A stretch of DNA of 54,836 nucleotides, from assembly GCA_036733345.1 (NCBI GenBank), contig DAINAR010000022.1, positions 1-54,836 on the forward strand. Reading direction: 5' to 3'. The number at the start of each line of letters is the position of its first letter. Position 1 is the first letter of the stretch. This document shows, in pieces, positions 1 through 6,951 of the stretch. The position numbers and the translations under genes were made by a program. Source of the stretch: JAFGMQ01 sp036733345 (GTDB taxonomy: Bacteria > Desulfobacterota > DSM-4660 > Desulfatiglandales > Desulfatiglandaceae). The notes beneath the pieces are model-generated. The model ran no database searches. It was not told where the DNA came from and saw only the letters and a program-made list of their open reading frames with translations.

Positions 1-114
1 GGAATAGCCATCCGCTTTAAAATGGAATCACCATCCGGATTCAATGGAATACACAGGATGGATGCTTTAACCAGCTTGGAGGAACTGGCGAATCTATTTC
101 ATAACCTAATATTT
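1..114 (+). CDS. 3' end of an upstream gene (partial, unidentified)
   Basis: Frame 1 is open from the window edge to a TAA at 112-114, giving about 37 residues that begin GIAIRFKMESPSG. The GIAIRF start resembles the last strand of PilZ-type domains, but the fragment is too short to assign. It ends 22 bases before dctP, whose ribosome binding site AGGAGG follows directly, so it could be the tail of a co-transcribed gene. It could also be a chance open frame. Confidence 0.3.
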
Positions 115-136
115 TAAAAAACAGGAGGTTTAGAAA

Positions 137-1219
137 ATGAAAAAAATTGCTAATGTTAAAATCGGAGTGATAGGTCCACTTTTGGGGATAACGATTATGG
201 CCCTGGCGCTGTTCTGTTTCCTGTTGCCTGTGACCGCCGTCGCAGGGGATACGATTACTATGACTTACAGTGGATTTATGCCACCTACGCATTCTCAAAG
301 TAAGGTTGAAGCGGCATGGTGCAAAGAGGTTGAGAAGAGGACGAATGGACGGGTTAAGATAATCCATTACCCGGGACAAACCCTGACCCAGGCTACACAA
401 AATTATCAGGGCGTGAAAGCAGGACTTTCGGATTTGGGATGTTCTGTTCTGCAATATACAAGGGGCAGGTTCCCTTTGATGGATTTTATTAATCTCCCAT
501 TAGGTTATCCTAGCGGACAAGTTGCGACGGCCCTCATTAATGAGGTATATGATAAATTTAAGCCAAAAGAATTAGATGAGGTTAAGGTACTCTATTTTCA
601 TGCCCATGGGCCTGGATTTATACACACGAAAGGGAAAGCTGTCCATACAATGGAGGATTTGAAGGGGCTTAAAATCCGTTCCCATGGCCCTACAGCTACC
701 ATGATCCAGTGCCTGGGAGGTACACCTACAGCTTTTCCCATGAATGAATTGTATCAATCCCTTCAAAAAGGGGTTGTACAGGGTGGGATATATCCACTGG
801 AATCCAATAAGGGATGGAAGATGGCAGAGGTTACGGATTATGTCATCGCCTGCTATCCCACTGCTTACTCCTTGGGCTTTTATATTGTCATGAACAAAGA
901 CAAATGGAATGCCCTGCCTGACGAAGACAAAAAAATTATCGAAGAGATCAATAGCGAATGGATCTTCAAGCATGGCAAGGCATGGGAAACCGCTGCATTT
1001 GAGGGCATCAGTTTCCTTCTTCAACACGGTAATAGCATGATCGGCATTGGCCCCAAAGAAGCTAATCGATGGACAGAAGCAGTAAAGCCAGTGTTGCAGA
1101 ACTACATTGATGAGACTGAAAAACAGGGCCTTCCGGGCAAAGAAGTGCTTGCTTATGTGTCATCACGGCTGGATGATTTTCAAAAAGGAAAATTTAATAG
1201 CAAATATATGGAAAAATAG
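137..1219 (+). CDS. dctP: TRAP transporter substrate-binding protein, DctP family
   Basis: Periplasmic solute receptor of a tripartite ATP-independent transporter; it captures an organic acid and passes it to the DctQM membrane complex. At 360 residues it has normal family length. Residues 1-37 form a signal peptide (basic start, long hydrophobic core, cleavage near VAG-DT). The mature part has the DctP pattern, including WCKEVEKRTNGRVKI and a central LKGLKIRSHGPTATMIQCLGGTP containing the arginine that usually holds the substrate carboxylate. An AGGAGG lies 8 bases before the ATG. dctQ and dctM follow after a 243-base spacer carrying a large inverted repeat. The substrate cannot be read from sequence; the ligase and molybdenum hydroxylase downstream suggest an aromatic or heterocyclic acid (inference). 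Confidence 0.93.
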   Translation: MKKIANVKIGVIGPLLGITIMALALFCFLLPVTAVAGDTITMTYSGFMPPTHSQSKVEAAWCKEVEKRTNGRVKIIHYPGQTLTQATQNYQGVKAGLSDLGCSVLQYTRGRFPLMDFINLPLGYPSGQVATALINEVYDKFKPKELDEVKVLYFHAHGPGFIHTKGKAVHTMEDLKGLKIRSHGPTATMIQCLGGTPTAFPMNELYQSLQKGVVQGGIYPLESNKGWKMAEVTDYVIACYPTAYSLGFYIVMNKDKWNALPDEDKKIIEEINSEWIFKHGKAWETAAFEGISFLLQHGNSMIGIGPKEANRWTEAVKPVLQNYIDETEKQGLPGKEVLAYVSSRLDDFQKGKFNSKYMEK

Positions 1220-1277
1220 TAACAGAAGCTGTTCCAAGCCGACAAAACGCGAGATTTGAAATAATTATAATACGTTC

Positions 1278-1387
1278 TTTTGCCACTGAGCTGCAGGGAG
1301 CACAAAGATTTTTATTGTCTCGATATCAACATATCATCAAATAGAATTAAAATTTTACATCTTCTCCCCAGTGACTCAGTGGCAAAA
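1278..1387. repeat. Inverted repeat element in the dctP-dctQ spacer
   Basis: A perfect 13-base inverted repeat (TTTTGCCACTGAG at 1278-1290 and CTCAGTGGCAAAA at 1375-1387) bounds about 84 bases without an open frame. In RNA it would fold as a long-range stem followed by an A-rich stretch. It may weaken read-through from dctP into dctQM, matching the greater need for binding protein than permease, or it may be a small inserted repeat element. The sequence shows only the repeat; both roles are inference. Confidence 0.6.
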
Positions 1388-1462
1388 AAATTGTCATATT
1401 GAAAAGCTTTAGGAAATATTACTATACGGGAAAACTTTTTACCGGGTTCACAGGAGGAAATC

Positions 1463-1936
1463 ATGAAAATCGTAAAATGGCTGTCGGATATCCTTAAAAA
1501 GGCGGGGGGTGTGTGCTTAGTCGGCATGATGCTTCTTACATGCGCCGATGTGGTGAGCAGTTTTTTTGGATATCCGCTTCTTGGATCCGAAGAAGTGGCT
1601 GGCATGATGGCTTTCTTACTGTTGTCGTTTACACTACCTTCAGCGGAACTTGAAAAGGCGCATGTGGGTGTTGACCTCCTCCACATGCGATTGAGTCCGC
1701 GCGTTAGGAATATAAATGATTGTGTGGTTGCTTTTGTGTCAACAGTAGTTTTCAGTCTTGTGGTATGGCAGTGTTGGTTATATGCAAATGAAATAGGGGA
1801 GTCCGGGCAAGTTTCTACAACTCTTCAGTTTCCCACTTTTTATCTCATATACGGCGTAGCCTTTGCGTGTGCTATCCTTGCGCTGGTCATATTTATGGAA
1901 TTCTTCATTATCTTAAAAAGGATAAAGACAAAATGA
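1463..1936 (+). CDS. dctQ: TRAP transporter small permease subunit, DctQ family
   Basis: Small integral membrane subunit of the TRAP transporter, 157 residues, with the four hydrophobic helices usual for DctQ (about residues 12-32, 44-62, 86-106 and 126-150). The loop after helix 2 carries ELEKAHVGVDLLHMRL, matching the conserved region with acidic residues before HVGVD found in this family. It pairs with DctM in the inner membrane. The AGGAGG at 1452-1457 supports the ATG. Its stop overlaps the DctM start as ATGA, so the two permeases are translationally coupled. Confidence 0.92.
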   Translation: MKIVKWLSDILKKAGGVCLVGMMLLTCADVVSSFFGYPLLGSEEVAGMMAFLLLSFTLPSAELEKAHVGVDLLHMRLSPRVRNINDCVVAFVSTVVFSLVVWQCWLYANEIGESGQVSTTLQFPTFYLIYGVAFACAILALVIFMEFFIILKRIKTK

Positions 1937-3237
1937 ATGAATTTACAATGGTTGGAATTATCGGTATCATTATTTTTATCATTTTACTTTTTACTCGTAT
2001 GGCGGTCGCATATACCATGGTGTTGGTAGGATTTCTCGGATATTCATACCTTACCAATCTAAAGGCTGGCTTGCGCCTGCTTTCATCAGACATCTACAGT
2101 GTTTTTTCATCCTATGGTTTGACTCTGATACCACTGTTTGTTTTTATGGGTTACATCGCTTTTCATTCCGGTGTAAGCAGCCAGCTATATGATGTTTCCA
2201 ATAAATTCATAGGTAGAGTCAGGGGGGGGCTTGCCATGGCTACAGTAATAGCATGCATGGCCTTTGGCGCAGTTTGCGGCTCCGCTACGGCCACCTCTGC
2301 AACTATGGCAACGATTGGTCTTCCCGAGATGAAGCGGTACAATTATGGATCTAAACTCGCCACTGGTTGCGTGGCCGCTGGAGGGGGTATTGGATCTTTA
2401 ATGCCACCCAGCGTAGTACTCATCGTATATGGCATTTTGACGGAACAATCCATTGGCGAATTGTTCGTGGCAGGAGTTTTTCCAGCTATTTTCGTCACCC
2501 TTCTTTTTGTTGGGGCCATTAGAATATATTGCGCTATCAAACCGGATGAGGGGCCTAAAGGAGAAAATTTCACATTCAAAGAGATGATCTATTCTCTAAA
2601 AGAACTTTGGGAAACCCTTGCAGTGTTTCTATTTGTTATGGGAGGTCTGGTTACCGGTTTATTTACACCAACAAAGTCAGGCGCAGTTGGGGCCTTTACC
2701 ATTCTGCTGATCGCCCTGCTACGAGGTAGGATGTCCAGGGAAAATTTTAAAAACGCTATTTACGGCACTCTCAACATATCCTGCATGGTCCTTATGCTTA
2801 TTGCGGGCGCCACTATTTTTGGCCATTTTCTAGCCTTGTCACAGATCCCCATGGATTTGGCCAACGCCGTCGCCCTTCTCAGTTTGCCATCATGGGCAAT
2901 TATGGGCTTGATTTGTTTAATCTTTCTTCTGGGTGGATGTTTTATCGATTCACTGGCACTGATTATGCTGACAATACCCATATTTTATCCTATTGTCTTG
3001 AATATGGGATATGATCCTATTTGGTTTGGTATCATTATTGTGATGGTTACTCACATGGGTATTATTACCCCTCCTGTGGGCATCACCGTTTACATCGTAA
3101 GAGGAATCGCCAAAGATGTTTCCCTCGTAGATGTTTTCAGGGGTGCTTTTCCGTTTCTGCTGGCCCTTATTGTTGGTACGGCGGTAATGATTATCTTCCC
3201 AGAAAGCGTAACCTTTGTTCCTGATCTGTTGAAATGA
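1933..3237 (+). CDS. dctM: TRAP transporter large permease subunit, DctM family
   Basis: Transport subunit of the TRAP system, which moves the DctP-delivered solute using an ion gradient. The 434 residues consist almost wholly of hydrophobic helices. Family signatures include MAFGAVCGSATATSATMA, GGGIGSLMPPSVVLIVYG and, near the C-terminus, HMGIITPPVGITVYIV. A longer frame opens at 1867, but its extra 22 residues are the out-of-frame dctQ tail, so the start at 1933 (ATGA overlap with dctQ) was chosen. The coding sequence contains a run of eight G at 2222-2229. Confidence 0.94.
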   Translation: MNEFTMVGIIGIIIFIILLFTRMAVAYTMVLVGFLGYSYLTNLKAGLRLLSSDIYSVFSSYGLTLIPLFVFMGYIAFHSGVSSQLYDVSNKFIGRVRGGLAMATVIACMAFGAVCGSATATSATMATIGLPEMKRYNYGSKLATGCVAAGGGIGSLMPPSVVLIVYGILTEQSIGELFVAGVFPAIFVTLLFVGAIRIYCAIKPDEGPKGENFTFKEMIYSLKELWETLAVFLFVMGGLVTGLFTPTKSGAVGAFTILLIALLRGRMSRENFKNAIYGTLNISCMVLMLIAGATIFGHFLALSQIPMDLANAVALLSLPSWAIMGLICLIFLLGGCFIDSLALIMLTIPIFYPIVLNMGYDPIWFGIIIVMVTHMGIITPPVGITVYIVRGIAKDVSLVDVFRGAFPFLLALIVGTAVMIIFPESVTFVPDLLK

Positions 3238-3332
3238 TCCATTTTTTGAAAAGAGAATTATTTTGTAAATGGAACATCATAGGATACTAAATGACACCTA
3301 GTATGATCAATTTGAAATAAGGAGAGGAATTA

Positions 3333-3818
3333 ATGGGTGAATCCGAATACCTGGATGGCAAGAAAATTTTGATTGTGGATGATGAAGAAGATGTGCTTGA
3401 AAGCCTGGAAGAACTACTGCCGATGTGTGTAATTTCAACGGCTTCTAACAGGGAAGAGGCCCTGAATCTAATGGAAACCCAGGCTTTTGATTTGTGCATC
3501 CTGGACATCATGGGCGTGGATGGGTATGGCCTTCTGCAAAGGGCAAATGAACGGAAGCTGCTTACTGTGATGCTGACTGCCCATGCCTTTTCCCCCGAAA
3601 ACACCCTGAAAGCACTGAAAGAAGGCGCTGCCTCCTACCTTCCCAAGGAAAAGATGGATCAAATCGAAGTTTTTCTGAAAGACGTTTTTGAGGCAGAAAA
3701 AAAAGGGAAACATCACTGGAGCCGTTGGTTTGAACGGTTAGGATCGTATTACGAAAGAAAATTTGGGACCGATTGGACAGAAGAAAAAGAACTTATGAAA
3801 AAATTGATTAGCTATTAA
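3333..3818 (+). CDS. Single-domain response regulator (receiver) protein
   Basis: CheY-like receiver protein of 161 residues. The acidic pocket D16/D17, phosphoacceptor D58 (CILDIMG), switch T82 and K105 are all in their expected places. After the receiver (about 10-125) comes a short charged tail, HHWSRWFERLGSYYERKFG, with no recognisable output domain. An AGGAGAGG precedes the ATG. It sits alone between the TRAP genes and the acyl-CoA ligase with no kinase nearby, so it probably relays a signal from an unlinked kinase. The C-terminal WF(E)RLGxYYERKFG tail may be a protein-binding segment (inference). Confidence 0.85.
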   Translation: MGESEYLDGKKILIVDDEEDVLESLEELLPMCVISTASNREEALNLMETQAFDLCILDIMGVDGYGLLQRANERKLLTVMLTAHAFSPENTLKALKEGAASYLPKEKMDQIEVFLKDVFEAEKKGKHHWSRWFERLGSYYERKFGTDWTEEKELMKKLISY

Positions 3819-3896
3819 TAGCTTTAATTTAATTTGGTTAATTATATCGATATTGGTTTAATTCTTTTAACAGAATAAAGATAAGGAGCAAGCACT

Positions 3897-5207
3897 ATGG
3901 TTACAATGTGGAAAATGGAACTTGAGACGTTACCGAGGGAGAAGCTTGAAGAAAGGCAATTGGATCTTTTTAGAAAACAGTTTGCCTATGTCATAAAAAA
4001 CAGTCCCTTTTATGAGCGAAAGTTTAAAAATGCCGGTGCTGAACCAGAAGACATCAAATCGATTGAAGATATTAGGAAACTTCCCTTTACTACAAAAGCA
4101 GAATTGCAAAAGAGTCAGGAAGATTTACCGCCTTTTGGTGACTTTAAATGTATCGATGATAACAAAGCTGCTCGGGTTTTCCAGACTTCTGGGACGACAG
4201 GAATTCCCCTCAAGATACCATTAAGTAAAAACGATTGGTTTAATAATTATTATGAACAATTCATGTACTTTACACATGCTTATGATATCAATGAGACTGA
4301 TATTGCCTTTGTTCCCTTTGCTTATGGGCTTTTTATTGCTTGGTGGGGTCTTCAAGCTGCAATGGAGCAGCAGGGGGTGACCATTGTTCCAGGAGGAGGC
4401 CAGGGTTCTGAAGAAAGGATAAGGAACATTATTGATTGGGGAGCGACTGTAGTTTGTGGAACTCCGAGCTACATAATATATCTGGGTGAGTTAGCGAAAA
4501 AATTAGATGTGGACCTTCTATCTTCAAAGGTACGTATTGTGGTTACCGCGGGTGAGCCTGGAGCACAGGTACCAGCTACAAAAAATCTCATTGAAAGGCT
4601 CTGGGGCGCCAAAAATTATGATGATATAGGCAGTACAGAAATTTCAAATTTCGGATTTGAATGTGTAGCCCAAAAAGGCACACATCTTCTTGAGAGCATG
4701 TTTCTGCCAGAAAGTATAGATCCAGAAACTAATGAGCCTGTTGAACCCGGTGAAAATGGGGAACTGGTTTTATCTAACCTTTGTTGTGAAAGTGTGCCCT
4801 TGTTGAGATATAAAACAAGAGACTTGGTGAAGTTTGATTACGAAACATGTGACTGCGGAAGAACATTTTTAAGAATGGATGGCGGGGTGCTCGGCAGAGC
4901 GGACGATATGTTTCATTTTGCAGGAGTAAATATTTTTCCATCCGCAATAGAGAATCTTTGCAGGCAGCTTCCTGAATTTTCCAGCGAATATCAACTCGTG
5001 GTTCCTCCGCAAGGCTCGGGAAAAAGGCTGCTTATCAAAATTGAGCCTGTTTCGGAAGACGTTTCAAATGAAAAAGTTGAAGGGGCTGTTAAAAAATTGA
5101 GTGAATCAATAAAATTAAATATAAAAATCACGCCCAACATTAAAATAGTAAAGGTTGGAGAGCTGCCACGATTCATGGGCAAGGCAAAAAGAATTATCAG
5201 AGAATAA
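3897..5207 (+). CDS. PaaK-like adenylate-forming acyl-CoA ligase
   Basis: Member of the phenylacetate-CoA ligase branch of the ANL superfamily: it adenylates a carboxylic acid with ATP and transfers the acyl group to CoA in the cytoplasm. The 436 residues match PaaK length. Visible motifs are the phosphate loop TSGTTGIP (97-104), the acid-binding region around YDDIGSTEISNFGFEC, and the A8 hinge GRADDMFHFAGVNIFPSAIE. Cysteines in CDCGRTF are usual for this branch. AAGGAG lies just upstream of the ATG. The acid is unknown; aromatic acids are typical for PaaK relatives, and the hydroxylase next door would act on the CoA ester or on the free acid. Confidence 0.88.
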   Translation: MVTMWKMELETLPREKLEERQLDLFRKQFAYVIKNSPFYERKFKNAGAEPEDIKSIEDIRKLPFTTKAELQKSQEDLPPFGDFKCIDDNKAARVFQTSGTTGIPLKIPLSKNDWFNNYYEQFMYFTHAYDINETDIAFVPFAYGLFIAWWGLQAAMEQQGVTIVPGGGQGSEERIRNIIDWGATVVCGTPSYIIYLGELAKKLDVDLLSSKVRIVVTAGEPGAQVPATKNLIERLWGAKNYDDIGSTEISNFGFECVAQKGTHLLESMFLPESIDPETNEPVEPGENGELVLSNLCCESVPLLRYKTRDLVKFDYETCDCGRTFLRMDGGVLGRADDMFHFAGVNIFPSAIENLCRQLPEFSSEYQLVVPPQGSGKRLLIKIEPVSEDVSNEKVEGAVKKLSESIKLNIKITPNIKIVKVGELPRFMGKAKRIIRE

Positions 5208-5554
5208 CAATTGGTTACGAAAGAAATTACAATTTGGAGGTTATTTATTTTTTATAGTGTTTGATGTATTTATTGGGGCCGTGATTACTCCTGTCAGTTC
5301 ACTCTTTATTTGTACTTTAAGCTTTCTATGGTTAGCCCGTTGCGGCGCCAACGATGATGCAGGGGGAATCAAAAGGATTTTAAGAAATACAAATGTTATA
5401 TAAAAAAATAATAACTAAAAATATCTTTTTAAAAGAAAGGAGGGCATATCTAAATTTTTTCTAAATCAAAAACCAAAATAATGTTTATTTTAAATCTTAA
5501 GAATTTACTATCACTTATTATTACATATACATATACAGACAATGGAGGATAAAT
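5208..5554 (+). other. Intergenic region, ligase to hydroxylase genes
   Basis: These 347 AT-rich bases hold no convincing gene. An open frame running out of the ligase gene in another phase continues to 5403 with a hydrophobic stretch, but it lacks its own ribosome site and resembles no family I know. An AAAGGAGG at about 5436-5443 is not followed by a start codon at usable distance. GGAGG at 5543-5547 serves the next gene. Confidence 0.5.
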
Positions 5555-6442
5555 ATGAATGAGAATAGTGTAAGTCATTTGCTGCTTTTACCGCGATTTC
5601 AATATAAGGCACCGGAAACACTCGATGAAGTCTGTTCACTTCTTGATCAATATAATGGTAAGGCAAAAGTAATGGCCGGCGGTACGGATCTGCTTGTTTC
5701 AATGAAAAAACGAGAGGAGACACCTGAGTATATTATTAGTATTAAAAATATACAGGGTCTTGATTACATAAAATTCAATGAGGGTATTTTAAAAATTGGA
5801 GCTATGGCTACCCTTGCTTCAGTAGCTAACTCTGAAATTGTTAATGAAAAATTCGGTGTTTTGGCCATGGCCTGTAAAAAAGTATCAACGCCCCAAGTAC
5901 GGAATATGGGTACCGTTGCCGGAAATGTAGCCAAAGCAGGGCCATCCCAGGATACAATTCCTGCCTTACTTGCTCTTGAAGCCAAACTCAAGCTTGTAAG
6001 GGGTGTTGATGAAAGGATTATTCCAATCAGCGAGTTCTTTACAGGGCCTTTTCAATCAATTCTAGAAAGTAACGAGATACTATCTGAAATTCAAGTCCCG
6101 GTTCCTCCGGATAGAAGTGCCGGATGTTATTTGTATAAAACCAAGGGTACCGAGATGGATGAAACCCTTGCAGGTGCTGCTGTAGTGCTCGCCTGTGATT
6201 CCTCTAATCAATTATGTGAAGATATCCGTATAGGTTTGACCTCGGTTGCACCATACCCTTTCAGGGCACGAAAAGCTGAAAAAATGCTGCGTGGCAACAA
6301 ATTAGATGAAAATCTTATAAGAGAAGTCGGGCAGGCTGCCGCAGAAGAAACGAAACCGCGCTCTAGGCCTGAATACAGAAAACGAATGACTTCTATTTTG
6401 GTGAGACAGGCAATAACTGAATCGTTGAACAAGATTCAATAG
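5555..6442 (+). CDS. Molybdenum hydroxylase FAD-binding subunit (xanthine dehydrogenase family)
   Basis: Medium subunit of a heterotrimeric molybdenum hydroxylase (CoxM/HcrB/NdhF-like). It carries FAD and passes electrons between the iron-sulfur subunit and the external acceptor. The 295 residues show the two FAD motifs, MAGGTDLLVSMK (about 41-52) and MGTVAGNVAKAGPSQDTIPAL (starting about 127). 4-hydroxybenzoyl-CoA reductase beta subunits carry an extra cysteine-rich loop for a [4Fe-4S] cluster after the second motif; it is absent here, so this is not a canonical HcrB. GGAGG precedes the ATG. First of three consecutive subunit genes. Confidence 0.9.
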   Translation: MNENSVSHLLLLPRFQYKAPETLDEVCSLLDQYNGKAKVMAGGTDLLVSMKKREETPEYIISIKNIQGLDYIKFNEGILKIGAMATLASVANSEIVNEKFGVLAMACKKVSTPQVRNMGTVAGNVAKAGPSQDTIPALLALEAKLKLVRGVDERIIPISEFFTGPFQSILESNEILSEIQVPVPPDRSAGCYLYKTKGTEMDETLAGAAVVLACDSSNQLCEDIRIGLTSVAPYPFRARKAEKMLRGNKLDENLIREVGQAAAEETKPRSRPEYRKRMTSILVRQAITESLNKIQ

Positions 6443-6470
6443 ATCTTTATGGATTATAAAGGAGGATACA

Positions 6471-6947
6471 GTGATAAAGCAAATAGTTAAGTTAAAAGTA
6501 AATGGTGAGTTTCATGAAGTGGCCGTCGAGCCGAGAATGACACTTCGTGATGTCTTAAGAGAGTCATTAGGTCTTACCGGAACGAAAAACGGCTGTTCTC
6601 TTGGTAATTGCGGGAGCTGCACAGTTTTGTTAGATGGTAAACCAGTCGTATCATGCCTTCTTCTTGCAATTGAGGCTCAAGGCAAGGAAATTCTAACTAT
6701 TGAAGGTTTATCTGAAAATGGTCAATTGCATCCTGTTCAGCAGGCTTTTATTGATCATAGTGCCCTGCAATGTGGTTTCTGCACCCCCGGTATGGTACTT
6801 TCAGCAAAAGCTTTACTTGATAATAACCCTAATCCAACAGAAGATGAGATCAAAGAAGCTATATCTGGAAATTTATGTCGTTGTACAGGCTATGTTGATA
6901 TTGTTGAAACCATATCTGATGTAAGCAAAGAATTGAAGGAGGATTAG
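6471..6947 (+). CDS. Molybdenum hydroxylase [2Fe-2S] subunit
   Basis: Small electron-transfer subunit with two [2Fe-2S] clusters, 158 residues. The plant-ferredoxin-type cluster is held by C42, C47, C50 and C62 (NGCSLGNCGSC motif). The second, family-specific cluster is held by C101, C104, C136 and C138 (CGFCTPG and CRCTG motifs). The start is GTG at 6471 with AAAGGAGG seven bases upstream; no better in-frame ATG exists. Only 28 bases separate it from the FAD gene and four from the large subunit gene, so the three form one operon. Confidence 0.94.
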   Translation: MIKQIVKLKVNGEFHEVAVEPRMTLRDVLRESLGLTGTKNGCSLGNCGSCTVLLDGKPVVSCLLLAIEAQGKEILTIEGLSENGQLHPVQQAFIDHSALQCGFCTPGMVLSAKALLDNNPNPTEDEIKEAISGNLCRCTGYVDIVETISDVSKELKED

Positions 6948-6951
6948 TGAT

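Noticed and set aside
1908..3224. Several minus-strand open frames across dctM
   Set aside because: Shadow frames of a membrane protein gene, without ribosome sites or family similarity.
5155..5403. 82-codon open frame leaving the ligase gene, with a hydrophobic stretch
   Set aside because: No ribosome site, starts inside another gene in a different phase, and resembles no family.
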